Shown: piece after piece, positions 23,042-30,313 of the stretch | How the letters are laid out: the number at the start of each line of letters is the position of its first letter | How positions within the stretch are numbered: the first letter of the stretch is position 1 | Source: a virus | DNA length: 38,588 nucleotides | Strand: one strand, 5' to 3' | IMG/VR virus record: IMGVR_UViG_3300013004_002241 | Location: 1-38,588 of that record | The notes under the pieces: generated by a model | The model's input: the letters and a program-made list of their open reading frames with translations, nothing else | What the model was told of the DNA's origin: nothing | The model's database searches: none | Position numbers and translations under genes: made by a program

Positions 23042-23790
23042 TGTACGTCCCTGGAGATAAGGTCAAAAAAGAGCATCTCAATGCACTGATAGCGTTGCTT
23101 GGCGACGGCTTTTCAGGCGAAGGCTTCGTGTCGTCACAAGGAGATATTGTACAGAAGACTAGGCCCAAGCCAACTGATGATGTCGTTATCATTCCTCAGC
23201 AGGCGATGCCCCGCTACTCAGCGTATGTTGTCACTAATAATAACGGGCTAGATCCTTTTGCGTACGATGCCGACACTAAGAAGCCTTTGATGAAGGTGAC
23301 ACGACTCGATGTGCAAAGCAGCGGTGACGCGTTGATGGTCACTAACGACGGCGTGGCGATTTCAGCAAACCAACGAGGGTATGGTCGCATCCTACGTGAA
23401 GGTGAATTTGCTTGGGTGCAAGCGGACGAGAACTGCACAGGTCCATGCGGCATCGACCCGTCAACAGGCAAGCTAAAGCAAGGATGGCCTGGTTTCATAT
23501 CTGGAGGTTTCGCTAACATTGATGGCGCATTATGCGCATACGTCACTAGGTATCGAAGCCTCCTTATCGGAAAGGCCGTATCCGGTGGCGGTGGCCAGTG
23601 GTCTCGTGTTAATGTAACTCTTTACAAGACGAACGTCAACATAGGTCCTCTTCCCGCAGGATTAGCAGTTCCTCCACTGACGACTGCCGTCATACCGTCT
23701 ATAAATCTTGCACCTAGCACAGTGCGTGTTGGTGGTACCTGTCTCTTGGTCCCTAATAATGGGCTTTACTTTTGTGTTGAGGTTTGCTAA
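23041..23790 (+). CDS. Tail-associated structural protein, unknown fold
   Basis: This 249-residue protein begins with a helix containing VKKEHLNALIALLGDG, then a flexible Pro-rich link, then a beta-rich body with SAYVVTNNNGLDPF, a GRILREGEFAWVQADENCTGPCGIDP cysteine pair, and a Gly-rich KAVSGGGGQW hinge. Four cysteines, two of them near the C-terminus, anticipate the cysteine-rich protein encoded next, whose start overlaps this stop (TAATG). The N-terminal helix with a beta body resembles trimeric fibre-associated proteins. Function is inferred from position only. Confidence 0.5.
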   Translation: MYVPGDKVKKEHLNALIALLGDGFSGEGFVSSQGDIVQKTRPKPTDDVVIIPQQAMPRYSAYVVTNNNGLDPFAYDADTKKPLMKVTRLDVQSSGDALMVTNDGVAISANQRGYGRILREGEFAWVQADENCTGPCGIDPSTGKLKQGWPGFISGGFANIDGALCAYVTRYRSLLIGKAVSGGGGQWSRVNVTLYKTNVNIGPLPAGLAVPPLTTAVIPSINLAPSTVRVGGTCLLVPNNGLYFCVEVC

Positions 23791-25154
23791 TGCCTTTAGG
23801 TAAGTGCTGTTGCTGTTGTCAAGATGACCCTACTTGCCCGTGTGTATGTGTAACCAGGAACGCCTGTGAAACAACGCTAGTGATCACTGGGAATCACCCT
23901 GCAACCCTAAAGTTTCCTATAGAGTACACTCGCAACCCAGAGTCGTTCCCTCCTCAGGTTGACTTCTGCGGCTTAGAGGGTTGTGCTCCAGTTAATAGGC
24001 TAGCGTCTAGTAATCACACACAGCTGCGGTCTTGGTCTGAACAGGATAAGTTCTGGGATGATGCGTCTGCCACTATTAAGGTCTGCTGTGGAGAGATAGA
24101 CTGCGTCGGGTGCGGACCGTTAGCATCCGCCGGTACACTTACGGCAAAGGCTGTTAAGACATCTTCAAGATGCTATAGGGCTGATCTTAGGTACTCTAGC
24201 TTAGAAGTGAAGATACGCCGTGATCGTAAAGAGATCGGCGGTATCTCTGTGTGCGGCATATCCGTTAGGGCGAACTTAACATTCAAAAGATACCTTACAG
24301 TCCAAGACCACACGTGTATATACTTTTCCGCTAGGCGAGTGCTCGGCGGTGCGCCTTGCGGCAGCATTAGCATACCTAGTGATGAGTTCATTACGTGTGG
24401 TTGGTGTGAAGTCAATAACGTAAAAGTTGGAAGCTTCTCGTCGCCCAACGTATCAGGTGCACCTTTCCCTTCTCCACCAGCTGGCTGTGACCCATTAACT
24501 GACGGCGAGTGGGATGATCCTGACCCGGAAGACATCCCGCCTTGGGATGGTTTTCCTTACAACTTCTTGTATGATAACGACAGGCAGCTGGAAACATTTT
24601 GCATTGTTAGAGAGAAGTTCATTCCAGGAGCAACTGACATCGGTTGCAATGCGTCCTTTACAGTTACACTAACGGCAGATGACACTATATCAGACGAAGA
24701 GCCAAACTTCCCAGAGCCGAACACGTGGCCCTGTTGTGGTAAGTCCGAGATAAGTCAATGGTACGGGTACTCATACTGCCAGGCTACACATGCTGACCCT
24801 TACGTATGTGGGGAGTACATTTGCCCTATTAACCCGTCGCCCGTTGTGGCTTGCCCATCATATAGCGGCTTTGGATTCTTTCAAGGGCGTAACTTAGACT
24901 GCCTAGGTGAGTTCGGGTCTAACTGGACGGTGGACCTTGCAGGGCTCATATCGAGTACAGGCAGTGCTCAGCAGTACTGTAACAGCAGTTTTGATCCTTT
25001 GCTCGGCGGATCCATCACTGTCGATAGGTGCGCCTTCGCATGCGCAACGTCCAGGAACCGCGGATACACGCTTGATTATGACATCGTCAATCAGACCCTA
25101 CTTTTCGGAGAGGCATTAGACTCATGGCAGCTAACTCTAGAATGTCCGGATTGA
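23790..25154 (+). CDS. Extremely cysteine-rich virion protein
   Basis: This 454-residue protein has about 35 cysteines (nearly 8 percent), starting with a run of five in GKCCCCCQDDPTCPCVCV and then spread as pairs and singles, including VCCGEIDCVGC, TCGWCE, PCCGK and CAFACA. There is no signal peptide, so it folds in the cytoplasm unless exported with the virion. The spread spacing suggests either many disulfides or metal binding. Position at the end of the tail operon suggests a tail-tip, spike or fibre protein. The start is ATG 23790 (overlapping the previous stop, with TGAGG upstream); a TTG six bases earlier is less likely. An Erv-like protein overlaps its 3' end by 31 bases. Confidence 0.7.
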   Translation: MPLGKCCCCCQDDPTCPCVCVTRNACETTLVITGNHPATLKFPIEYTRNPESFPPQVDFCGLEGCAPVNRLASSNHTQLRSWSEQDKFWDDASATIKVCCGEIDCVGCGPLASAGTLTAKAVKTSSRCYRADLRYSSLEVKIRRDRKEIGGISVCGISVRANLTFKRYLTVQDHTCIYFSARRVLGGAPCGSISIPSDEFITCGWCEVNNVKVGSFSSPNVSGAPFPSPPAGCDPLTDGEWDDPDPEDIPPWDGFPYNFLYDNDRQLETFCIVREKFIPGATDIGCNASFTVTLTADDTISDEEPNFPEPNTWPCCGKSEISQWYGYSYCQATHADPYVCGEYICPINPSPVVACPSYSGFGFFQGRNLDCLGEFGSNWTVDLAGLISSTGSAQQYCNSSFDPLLGGSITVDRCAFACATSRNRGYTLDYDIVNQTLLFGEALDSWQLTLECPD

Positions 25155-25525
25155 TAGTGACTCGCTTTGTGAAGGGTGAACTTCGCAGACAAGAGCGTGT
25201 GCTGCAATCGGATGAGTATGTCGATCGCACGGCTGAAAAAGGTAGGCTCGCATGGGCAGCTCTACATAAGCAGCATCGTTTGACGATGGAGTGGTTGAGA
25301 ACTGTATGGAAGCCGATGATACCCAAGCTATGTGGGTGCGATGATAGCTTTGAAGAGTACCTTCGCGATAACCCTCCATCTTTTGAAAGCGAAGAGTCTG
25401 ACTTCGTATGGGGCTGGAGGTTTCATAATCACGTGAATAGTAAGCTGCTGTGCCACCCGATCTTGAGCTTACAAGACGCCGTCCAGCTATGGCGCCCTGA
25501 TTTAGTGGTATCAGAAGAAATGTAG
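25124..25525 (+). CDS. Erv1/ALR-like sulfhydryl-oxidase-like protein
   Basis: This 133-residue protein has the order of motifs of the FAD-binding Erv/ALR four-helix domain: AWAALHKQH (Trp44, His48), a helix ending in PKLCGCDDSFEEYL (Cys70, Cys72), and WGWRFHNHVNSKLLCHP with the family's HNxVN signature (His101, Asn102, Val104, Asn105). In known Erv enzymes the first Cys pair is CxxC and passes electrons from substrate thiols to FAD and oxygen; here it is CxC, so activity is uncertain. It is the last gene of the rightward block and overlaps the Cys-rich gene by 31 bases, implying a coupled role in disulfide formation or folding. Confidence 0.6.
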   Translation: MAANSRMSGLIVTRFVKGELRRQERVLQSDEYVDRTAEKGRLAWAALHKQHRLTMEWLRTVWKPMIPKLCGCDDSFEEYLRDNPPSFESEESDFVWGWRFHNHVNSKLLCHPILSLQDAVQLWRPDLVVSEEM

Positions 25526-25637
25526 CGATATACTACAGCAAACCGAGATGCTCTATAATGCATCCTAAAATGGTACGATAACTATATCGAACAGTACTGT
25601 GAAAGTGCATTCTAGTGCGTACCAGGAACCCAGTTTT
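25526..25637. other. Convergent intergenic region between the two gene blocks
   Basis: Both transcription units end here. A small hairpin TGTAG/CTACA (25521-25525 and 25533-25537) overlaps the Erv-like stop but has no U-tract, so no classical terminator is clear. The region carries a 47-base element shared with the right end of the window, a 10-base palindrome ACAGTACTGT (25591-25600), and the inverted pair TGGTACG/CGTACCA (25571-25577 and 25618-25624) enclosing it. A TATAAT at 25554 lacks a matching -35. Confidence 0.6.
25572..25618 (+). repeat. Intergenic element shared with 38508-38553, left copy
   Basis: The two copies share GGTACGA, ACTATATCGAAC at the same offset, and the 3' segment AGTGCATTCTAGTGC, with a diverged centre differing by one base in length. 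Both are non-coding and in the same orientation. This copy lies between convergent genes, where a promoter would be unexpected, so a protein-binding, replication or termination role is more likely. Confidence 0.75.
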
Positions 25638-27461
25638 TCAGTAATAGACTGGTTTGCTATTGGAACTAGCATCTAGCCAGCTTTTTGTACTGGCTCCGAT
25701 ACCAACTCGAATAGGTATGCGTAAGTTGATCGAAGGCTTCTCAAGTATACGTGCGATGTCCTTTTGGGTGTCTTCAGTGTACTGCTCTTTAGGCATCGTG
25801 ATGATAAGTTCGTCGTGCACGCTGCCAATGACTTCATATCCGGCTTCCATCAAGGCGACCATTCGCTCTTTCATAAGATCAGCTGCAGATGACTGATTCG
25901 CTGTGTTAAATGCTTTGCGAGCATGGTCGGCTGGCAGATGCCGTCGGCGACCATATAGGTTACGAACATACCCACGCTGCCTGCAGAGCATCTCGGCCTC
26001 GCGAGATGTTCTCTTAAGCCCAGGGAGCTTAGCGTGATATGTGTTATAGATGTCATTGCCCCGTGCTTTAGCTAGTCGATTAAACTCGCTCACGTCGGTC
26101 GTGTCGATGCTCTCGACGACATCAGGGTCTACGCTAAGGGCATTAATCAGCCTGGCCTTCCCGCCGCCGAAGGCCATCAAAAAGTTAACAGTCTTTGCAG
26201 GCTTACGTTTGATCCCGCACAAGTCAGCGACCCACATGTGATAGTCTTGGTCGGGGTTCTTGTTATACGCTTCAATCGCATCGGGGTCTTTGATGTAGTG
26301 AACGATCGTGCGGTACTCGATCTGGGAGTAATCACAGGATATCAATATGTGACCTTCACGCGGCTCGACAAGCTCCTTAGCCTCGGGCATCAGCTGTTGC
26401 ATATTAGGCTTGCTGCAACTCATACGGCCTGTACGAACGCTAGCGTTATACGACGGGTGTAACACACCATCAATGTTACGTTCGAGATACGTCGACAAGA
26501 ACGTGCCGTTGAATGTTGCTAAGCGACGGTACTCTAACATCAACTTAAGAACTTCAACAGGTGCGCCTGGGAAGGCCATGTAAGATCTTAAAGCGTGCTT
26601 GTCGAACGATGGTGAACCGTTGTCGGTGTAAGCTATGACCGGTAGCCCATGAGCATTGCAGATAACATCAAAGCAGTCCTCGTCAGAGTTAGCTCTAATG
26701 CTGTATCCGATTAGCGACTCGAGTTCGTCGTCTATGGTCGACATACGGTGTAACGTCTTCAGCTGCGTTAGCATCGTGTTCGTTACGTTGATGTTCATGC
26801 CTGATCGTTCAATGTGATACAGACACATTGCGATTTTATCCTCAAGATCGCAGACAAACTTGCACTCAGCACTAATGTTATCTTGAAGATAACGATGCAG
26901 TTTACGAGTGACAAACACGTCATCAGTACCGTAAGATGCCATCACGTCAGCGGGTATCCATCCGAAATCCTTGTTATCTTTGAGATACGGTTTCATCACC
27001 TTTTCATGATGACTGATGTCGTGACTGAGCCAGTCTCTTGACAAGAAGTCAAGGCCATAGCGCATACGGTCAGAGTTAAGAATCTTTGCGTGCGCTAAAG
27101 TATCTGTAACCTTGCAGTTAACCTCGACTCCAAGGTTATTGCTGAAGACGTGCATATCGTACTTGACGTTGTGATTAACCCACGTGCCGCATGAGTTCAC
27201 GACTTCCTCGAGCCATTTATACACTGGCTCCCACGGGAGGTTGCCGCCGCGATGATGGCATACTGGGACGTACCATGCATCAGGGCAATCATCAACAGTA
27301 ACACAAGCCCCTGCAATGTAGCAGTCCTTCCACACGTTCAGAGCGTCTAGCTTTGTGTTACCACTAGTCGTCTCGAAGTCAAGATATAGGTACTTCGCGC
27401 CAGCCAAACATGGCAGATCGTCGAGAGTCGTACATAGTCTTCCGCCGTTGGATAATCTCAT
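25638..27461 (-). CDS. DNA polymerase, family A, with 3'-5' exonuclease
   Basis: This is the replicative polymerase of the phage, 607 residues. The exonuclease motifs are DFET (Asp28, Glu30), WVNHNVKYDMHV (Exo II) and YGTDDVFV (Exo III Tyr and Asp). The polymerase motifs are SVRTGRMSCSKPNMQQL, motif A SCDYSQIEYR, motif B RKPAKTVNFLMAFGGG and motif C GSVHDELI. In motif B the residue corresponding to E. coli Tyr766 is Phe, while Lys758 and Phe762 equivalents are kept. No 5' nuclease domain is present, as usual for phage enzymes. The first 28 codons overlap the dCMP deaminase gene by 83 bases and the ribosome-binding site is weak, so an internal TTG start cannot be excluded. Confidence 0.95.
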   Translation of the reverse strand: MRLSNGGRLCTTLDDLPCLAGAKYLYLDFETTSGNTKLDALNVWKDCYIAGACVTVDDCPDAWYVPVCHHRGGNLPWEPVYKWLEEVVNSCGTWVNHNVKYDMHVFSNNLGVEVNCKVTDTLAHAKILNSDRMRYGLDFLSRDWLSHDISHHEKVMKPYLKDNKDFGWIPADVMASYGTDDVFVTRKLHRYLQDNISAECKFVCDLEDKIAMCLYHIERSGMNINVTNTMLTQLKTLHRMSTIDDELESLIGYSIRANSDEDCFDVICNAHGLPVIAYTDNGSPSFDKHALRSYMAFPGAPVEVLKLMLEYRRLATFNGTFLSTYLERNIDGVLHPSYNASVRTGRMSCSKPNMQQLMPEAKELVEPREGHILISCDYSQIEYRTIVHYIKDPDAIEAYNKNPDQDYHMWVADLCGIKRKPAKTVNFLMAFGGGKARLINALSVDPDVVESIDTTDVSEFNRLAKARGNDIYNTYHAKLPGLKRTSREAEMLCRQRGYVRNLYGRRRHLPADHARKAFNTANQSSAADLMKERMVALMEAGYEVIGSVHDELIITMPKEQYTEDTQKDIARILEKPSINLRIPIRVGIGASTKSWLDASSNSKPVYY

Positions 27462-27864
27462 AATGCGAACCTATCATGTGGAATTTCATAGTGTTACCAC
27501 CTCTGTACTCTTTTAAGCAGAGAACGTCAGTGATGTTAGGGGTGTTAAGTATGAGACCAGCACACGCTGCGCACGGCGAATATGTGCTGATCATATAGGA
27601 TGGTGTGGTCTTATCGCTGAGCTTTAGTAGGGCATTCGTTTCAGCGTGCACACACCCGCATTGGCCAGGTTCAGCGCTGCACGATTCATTATCAACGCCA
27701 CTCGCAGGTCCGTTGTAGCCGAATGCGAGTATCTCAGTAAGACCGTGATCGACAATAACAGCGCCAACCTGTAGCCGTTTGCACGTAGATAGTGCTGCGA
27801 CGCTGTTTGCGAACGCTATTATAACTTCAAGTTTCTCATGGTATCGCTCCAAGCCGTTACACAT
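27379..27864 (-). CDS. Deoxycytidylate (dCMP) deaminase
   Basis: This 161-residue zinc enzyme converts dCMP to dUMP for thymidylate synthesis. The active-site pair is clear: CVHAETNALL (His73, catalytic Glu75) and SPCAACAG (Cys98, Cys101). An additional Cys cluster (SCSAEPGQCGC, about residues 61-71) matches the second structural zinc site seen in T4-type deaminases. AGGAGA six bases upstream supports the start. It overlaps the dNMP kinase gene by 46 bases and the polymerase gene by 83, tighter than the usual 4-base junctions. Allosteric control by dCTP/dTTP is typical of the family but not visible here. Confidence 0.9.
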   Translation of the reverse strand: MCNGLERYHEKLEVIIAFANSVAALSTCKRLQVGAVIVDHGLTEILAFGYNGPASGVDNESCSAEPGQCGCVHAETNALLKLSDKTTPSYMISTYSPCAACAGLILNTPNITDVLCLKEYRGGNTMKFHMIGSHYEIIQRRKTMYDSRRSAMFGWREVPIS

Positions 27865-28349
27865 GTTCGTCTCCTATTGTAAAGTTCGCATATCTTAGCG
27901 ACTGTGTCGTCAGTGATATCTGGCCTGTCACTTGTCACATGCAGTTTGTAATCCGCGTAATGAGTCATCAACTTGAACGTATCATTCACGCGGAGAACCT
28001 CATCTATGGTGAAGATTTCGTCCTTCGATGCTGCATAGCGATCACGAATGATAGCCGGCTCTGCAGTGATGATAATCGTAAAAGCGTAGTACTTCAACAA
28101 CAGTGTTGCATGAAGTATCTTGGGTTCTTTAATCTTGCAATCACGACTCTGTAGAGACACTGAGTACGCGATTTCACTAAGATGATATCGATCTCGAACA
28201 GCATTCACTGAAGCTAAGTGAATATAGTCATCGTCGCTCCATGAGTCTGGCAGTGGACCCAGATGCTGGTACACCATGTTAAGCCTCTTGGCTAACTTGT
28301 GGGCCAGCGTTGTTTTCCCGACGCGATCGGTGCCTTCTAAGATAAGCAT
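27819..28349 (-). CDS. Thymidylate/deoxynucleoside monophosphate kinase-like
   Basis: This 176-residue P-loop kinase has Walker A EGTDRVGKTTLA (about residues 5-16), an EGxDxxGKTT pattern typical of thymidylate kinases, a mid-protein segment with DRYHLSEIAYS (the DR(Y/F)xxS substrate and lid region), and IIRDRYAASKDE, probably the lid arginines. It would phosphorylate dTMP or a modified dNMP to the diphosphate, acting just after the thymidylate-synthase-family enzyme encoded upstream. T4 gene 1 kinase plays that role for hydroxymethyl-dCMP. It overlaps the upstream gene by 71 bases. Confidence 0.8.
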   Translation of the reverse strand: MLILEGTDRVGKTTLAHKLAKRLNMVYQHLGPLPDSWSDDDYIHLASVNAVRDRYHLSEIAYSVSLQSRDCKIKEPKILHATLLLKYYAFTIIITAEPAIIRDRYAASKDEIFTIDEVLRVNDTFKLMTHYADYKLHVTSDRPDITDDTVAKICELYNRRRTCVTAWSDTMRNLKL

Positions 28350-29220
28350 GCTCTAAAACCTCTGATTCAATAGGGACATCAAGAACGCATTGCAATAACG
28401 TACGAAGTGTGGAGTTGGTAACGACAGACAAGTCTTCACGTATTTTGAGCTTACGGTACTGTACTTCGCACGCGCGCGCGAACTCGATCTCACTATAATG
28501 CGAAGATAAGAAAGACCTATGGTCCCACACGCCGACCATAGTTCCTAGCGGGTTAAATTGAACAGCCTCAATCGCTGCTTTTAAATTCTTCTCGTAAAGA
28601 TGTAAGTCAGCGACTTGATGCTGGTACCATCCAGGCTTTATACCAACACAAGATGCGACAAAGCGCTGTATTGAGGTGTTAACGAACACGTCATACGGCA
28701 TGCCTAACCACGCATCGTTCGATCGCATCGTAGCGATCATGCACAGTTCATCGTTTATGATCATAAAGTCGTAAGCAAGTGTACACGGGCAGTCCTTAGC
28801 CCATGACGCGTTGGCAATATCGCTGCTTTCGTACAACGGCAACACAGCCCTACGCGTATTAGGTGCGTCTTTCAGTAAGCCGATCACATGCTTTACTGAC
28901 TTTGTAATACGCGGGCCGTACGCACCTAGCACTTTTCCATAATTAGCGAAGTTTGCGTACTGAGGAGCATAGTGCATTATCTGATCCAAGTCGCCGTTCG
29001 GGTGCGGGTTAAAGTACCAGAAGAACTCGCCAGCTGCGTACCTAGGGTCGAGCTTACGATGCGGGTTCGTCAGCCAAGTCGCTGTAGTCGACGTCAAGCG
29101 TGCTGCGTAGCCGTGTGTGGCCAGTGTTCCGCCGATGCGACTTTGCGATGCTTGACCATGACTGAATAGGTTCGCCAGTACGTCGATCCACATTGAATCG
29201 ATATCTCGGAAATGTTTCAT
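28279..29220 (-). CDS. Thymidylate synthase family; candidate dCMP hydroxymethyltransferase
   Basis: This 313-residue folate-dependent enzyme has the family residues: GAYGPRI, NTRRAV (phosphate arginines), DCPCTLAYDF with the catalytic Cys, MRSNDAWLGMPYDVF, and ADLHLYEKN with the His and Tyr that bind the sugar. In thymidylate synthases the MPYDV position reads F-N-I, and that Asn (E. coli Asn177) selects dUMP. Asp here is the change found in T4 dCMP hydroxymethylase and in Asn-to-Asp mutants that accept dCMP. The TS tryptophans equivalent to Trp80 and Trp83 appear as Tyr and Phe. The start is ATG 29220 with AGGAA eight bases upstream; TTG at 29226 is the alternative. It overlaps the methyltransferase gene by 167 bases. 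Confidence 0.8.
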   Translation of the reverse strand: MKHFRDIDSMWIDVLANLFSHGQASQSRIGGTLATHGYAARLTSTTATWLTNPHRKLDPRYAAGEFFWYFNPHPNGDLDQIMHYAPQYANFANYGKVLGAYGPRITKSVKHVIGLLKDAPNTRRAVLPLYESSDIANASWAKDCPCTLAYDFMIINDELCMIATMRSNDAWLGMPYDVFVNTSIQRFVASCVGIKPGWYQHQVADLHLYEKNLKAAIEAVQFNPLGTMVGVWDHRSFLSSHYSEIEFARACEVQYRKLKIREDLSVVTNSTLRTLLQCVLDVPIESEVLEHAYLRRHRSRRENNAGPQVSQEA

Positions 29221-30313
29221 CTTCAAAATTCCTATGACGTGTTTGTAGGTAAGCAGTTAAATTGAACACCTTCTCAGTCTTACCTACTGATGAAGATGTC
29301 ACCCAGCCATCACGATACTTGGCCTCCCAATCTTCTCCACCCCAAGCGTCGTTGAGGTAGTGATAGGCTTGTTCAGCGACCCACTCACCAACGCATGGGC
29401 AGACTCCTTTAGCGATCTGTGGTACGGGATCATTACCTAATGGAACTATCGGTAGTCCCATTATAGTCGCAAGCTCCTCGTGTGTCAATCCCCGATGATG
29501 GTCAGGGTGAATAAACCTGCCAGCTGACGAGAAGATGGTAGGGCACGGTCGCTGCCACGAGAGTCGCTTTACGCAGTGCATGCTGAATGGCATCCCGCTG
29601 TTACGCATAAGCCAAGTATCCTGCATGCGCTCGGGCAGATGATCGCAGTCGTACTGCGCTAGCATGTTGAGATCCCAACCATTAGGTAGTCGTGCCAAGC
29701 AATCTTGTTCGTCCGGCGACAGCTTCGTTAAAGACATGTCAGTTCGATCTCGCATATGCCAAATTGCGTCGTACAGCGTTGGGGCATATTCGGGCAAAGT
29801 CATAGGCGAGATGTTAAACGGCTTCGACCCATCGTAAGCAACGAAAAAGTATCGCTTACGATATTGAGCGTTGCCAAGACTGGCAGCATTCACGAATAAG
29901 TGGGCGACCCGATACCCTTGAGCTGCGACTTTTTGCACCAGCATATCAATGAGTGGTTTACCTGTTGAGTAAGCCTGTTGGACTGACTCCCAAGTAAAGA
30001 TCGGGTACTTCCCAGTGCAGTAGTCCATAAACTCCCAGATGTCTCGAGTACACGCCGCGAATGGGCCGTGTATGGTGTCGTCATACCCAGCTGTCACTGT
30101 GCTAAAGCCTGTGCAACGAGGGTTTCCGAACGCAAAGTCAGCTGGGATGTCCGGCCAGTCTTTAGCCGATGAGTTGTGAATGTTTACATTGCACATCGCC
30201 TTAGCCGTCTCAACGCCGAACCCATGAACCTCTAGGTGATCAGTGACATCAGCAACTTGCTGAACGCCATGAGAAAACCCGCCCGCGAATACGTGAATGC
30301 CAACAGCTTTCAT
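29054..30313 (-). CDS. DNA (cytosine-5) methyltransferase homologue, divergent
   Basis: This 419-residue protein keeps the C5-methyltransferase order: motif I HVFAGGFSHGV (SAM binding), motif IV GNPRCTGFS with the nucleophilic Cys, motif VI FTWESV (normally ENV), motif VIII QYRKRYFFVAY (QxRxR), and motif X KGVCPCVGEWVAE. PRC instead of PPC and ESV instead of ENV are unusual. Catalytic Cys and Glu are present, so activity on cytosine in DNA is plausible for host-restriction evasion or as part of base modification. About 90 residues after motif X have no assigned role and lie partly in the overlap with the next gene. An ATGA junction links it to the MazG-like gene. Confidence 0.8.
   Translation of the reverse strand: MKAVGIHVFAGGFSHGVQQVADVTDHLEVHGFGVETAKAMCNVNIHNSSAKDWPDIPADFAFGNPRCTGFSTVTAGYDDTIHGPFAACTRDIWEFMDYCTGKYPIFTWESVQQAYSTGKPLIDMLVQKVAAQGYRVAHLFVNAASLGNAQYRKRYFFVAYDGSKPFNISPMTLPEYAPTLYDAIWHMRDRTDMSLTKLSPDEQDCLARLPNGWDLNMLAQYDCDHLPERMQDTWLMRNSGMPFSMHCVKRLSWQRPCPTIFSSAGRFIHPDHHRGLTHEELATIMGLPIVPLGNDPVPQIAKGVCPCVGEWVAEQAYHYLNDAWGGEDWEAKYRDGWVTSSSVGKTEKVFNLTAYLQTRHRNFEDETFPRYRFNVDRRTGEPIQSWSSIAKSHRRNTGHTRLRSTLDVDYSDLADEPAS

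Noticed and set aside
25554-25559. Perfect TATAAT in the convergent region
   Set aside because: No -35 hexamer at 16-18 bases upstream (TACTAC or neighbours), and a promoter firing rightward here would only make antisense to the polymerase.
25526-25660. Rho-independent terminators at the convergent junction
   Set aside because: Only short stems (TGTAG/CTACA and CCAGT/ACTGG) without proper U-tracts were found, so no terminator is called.
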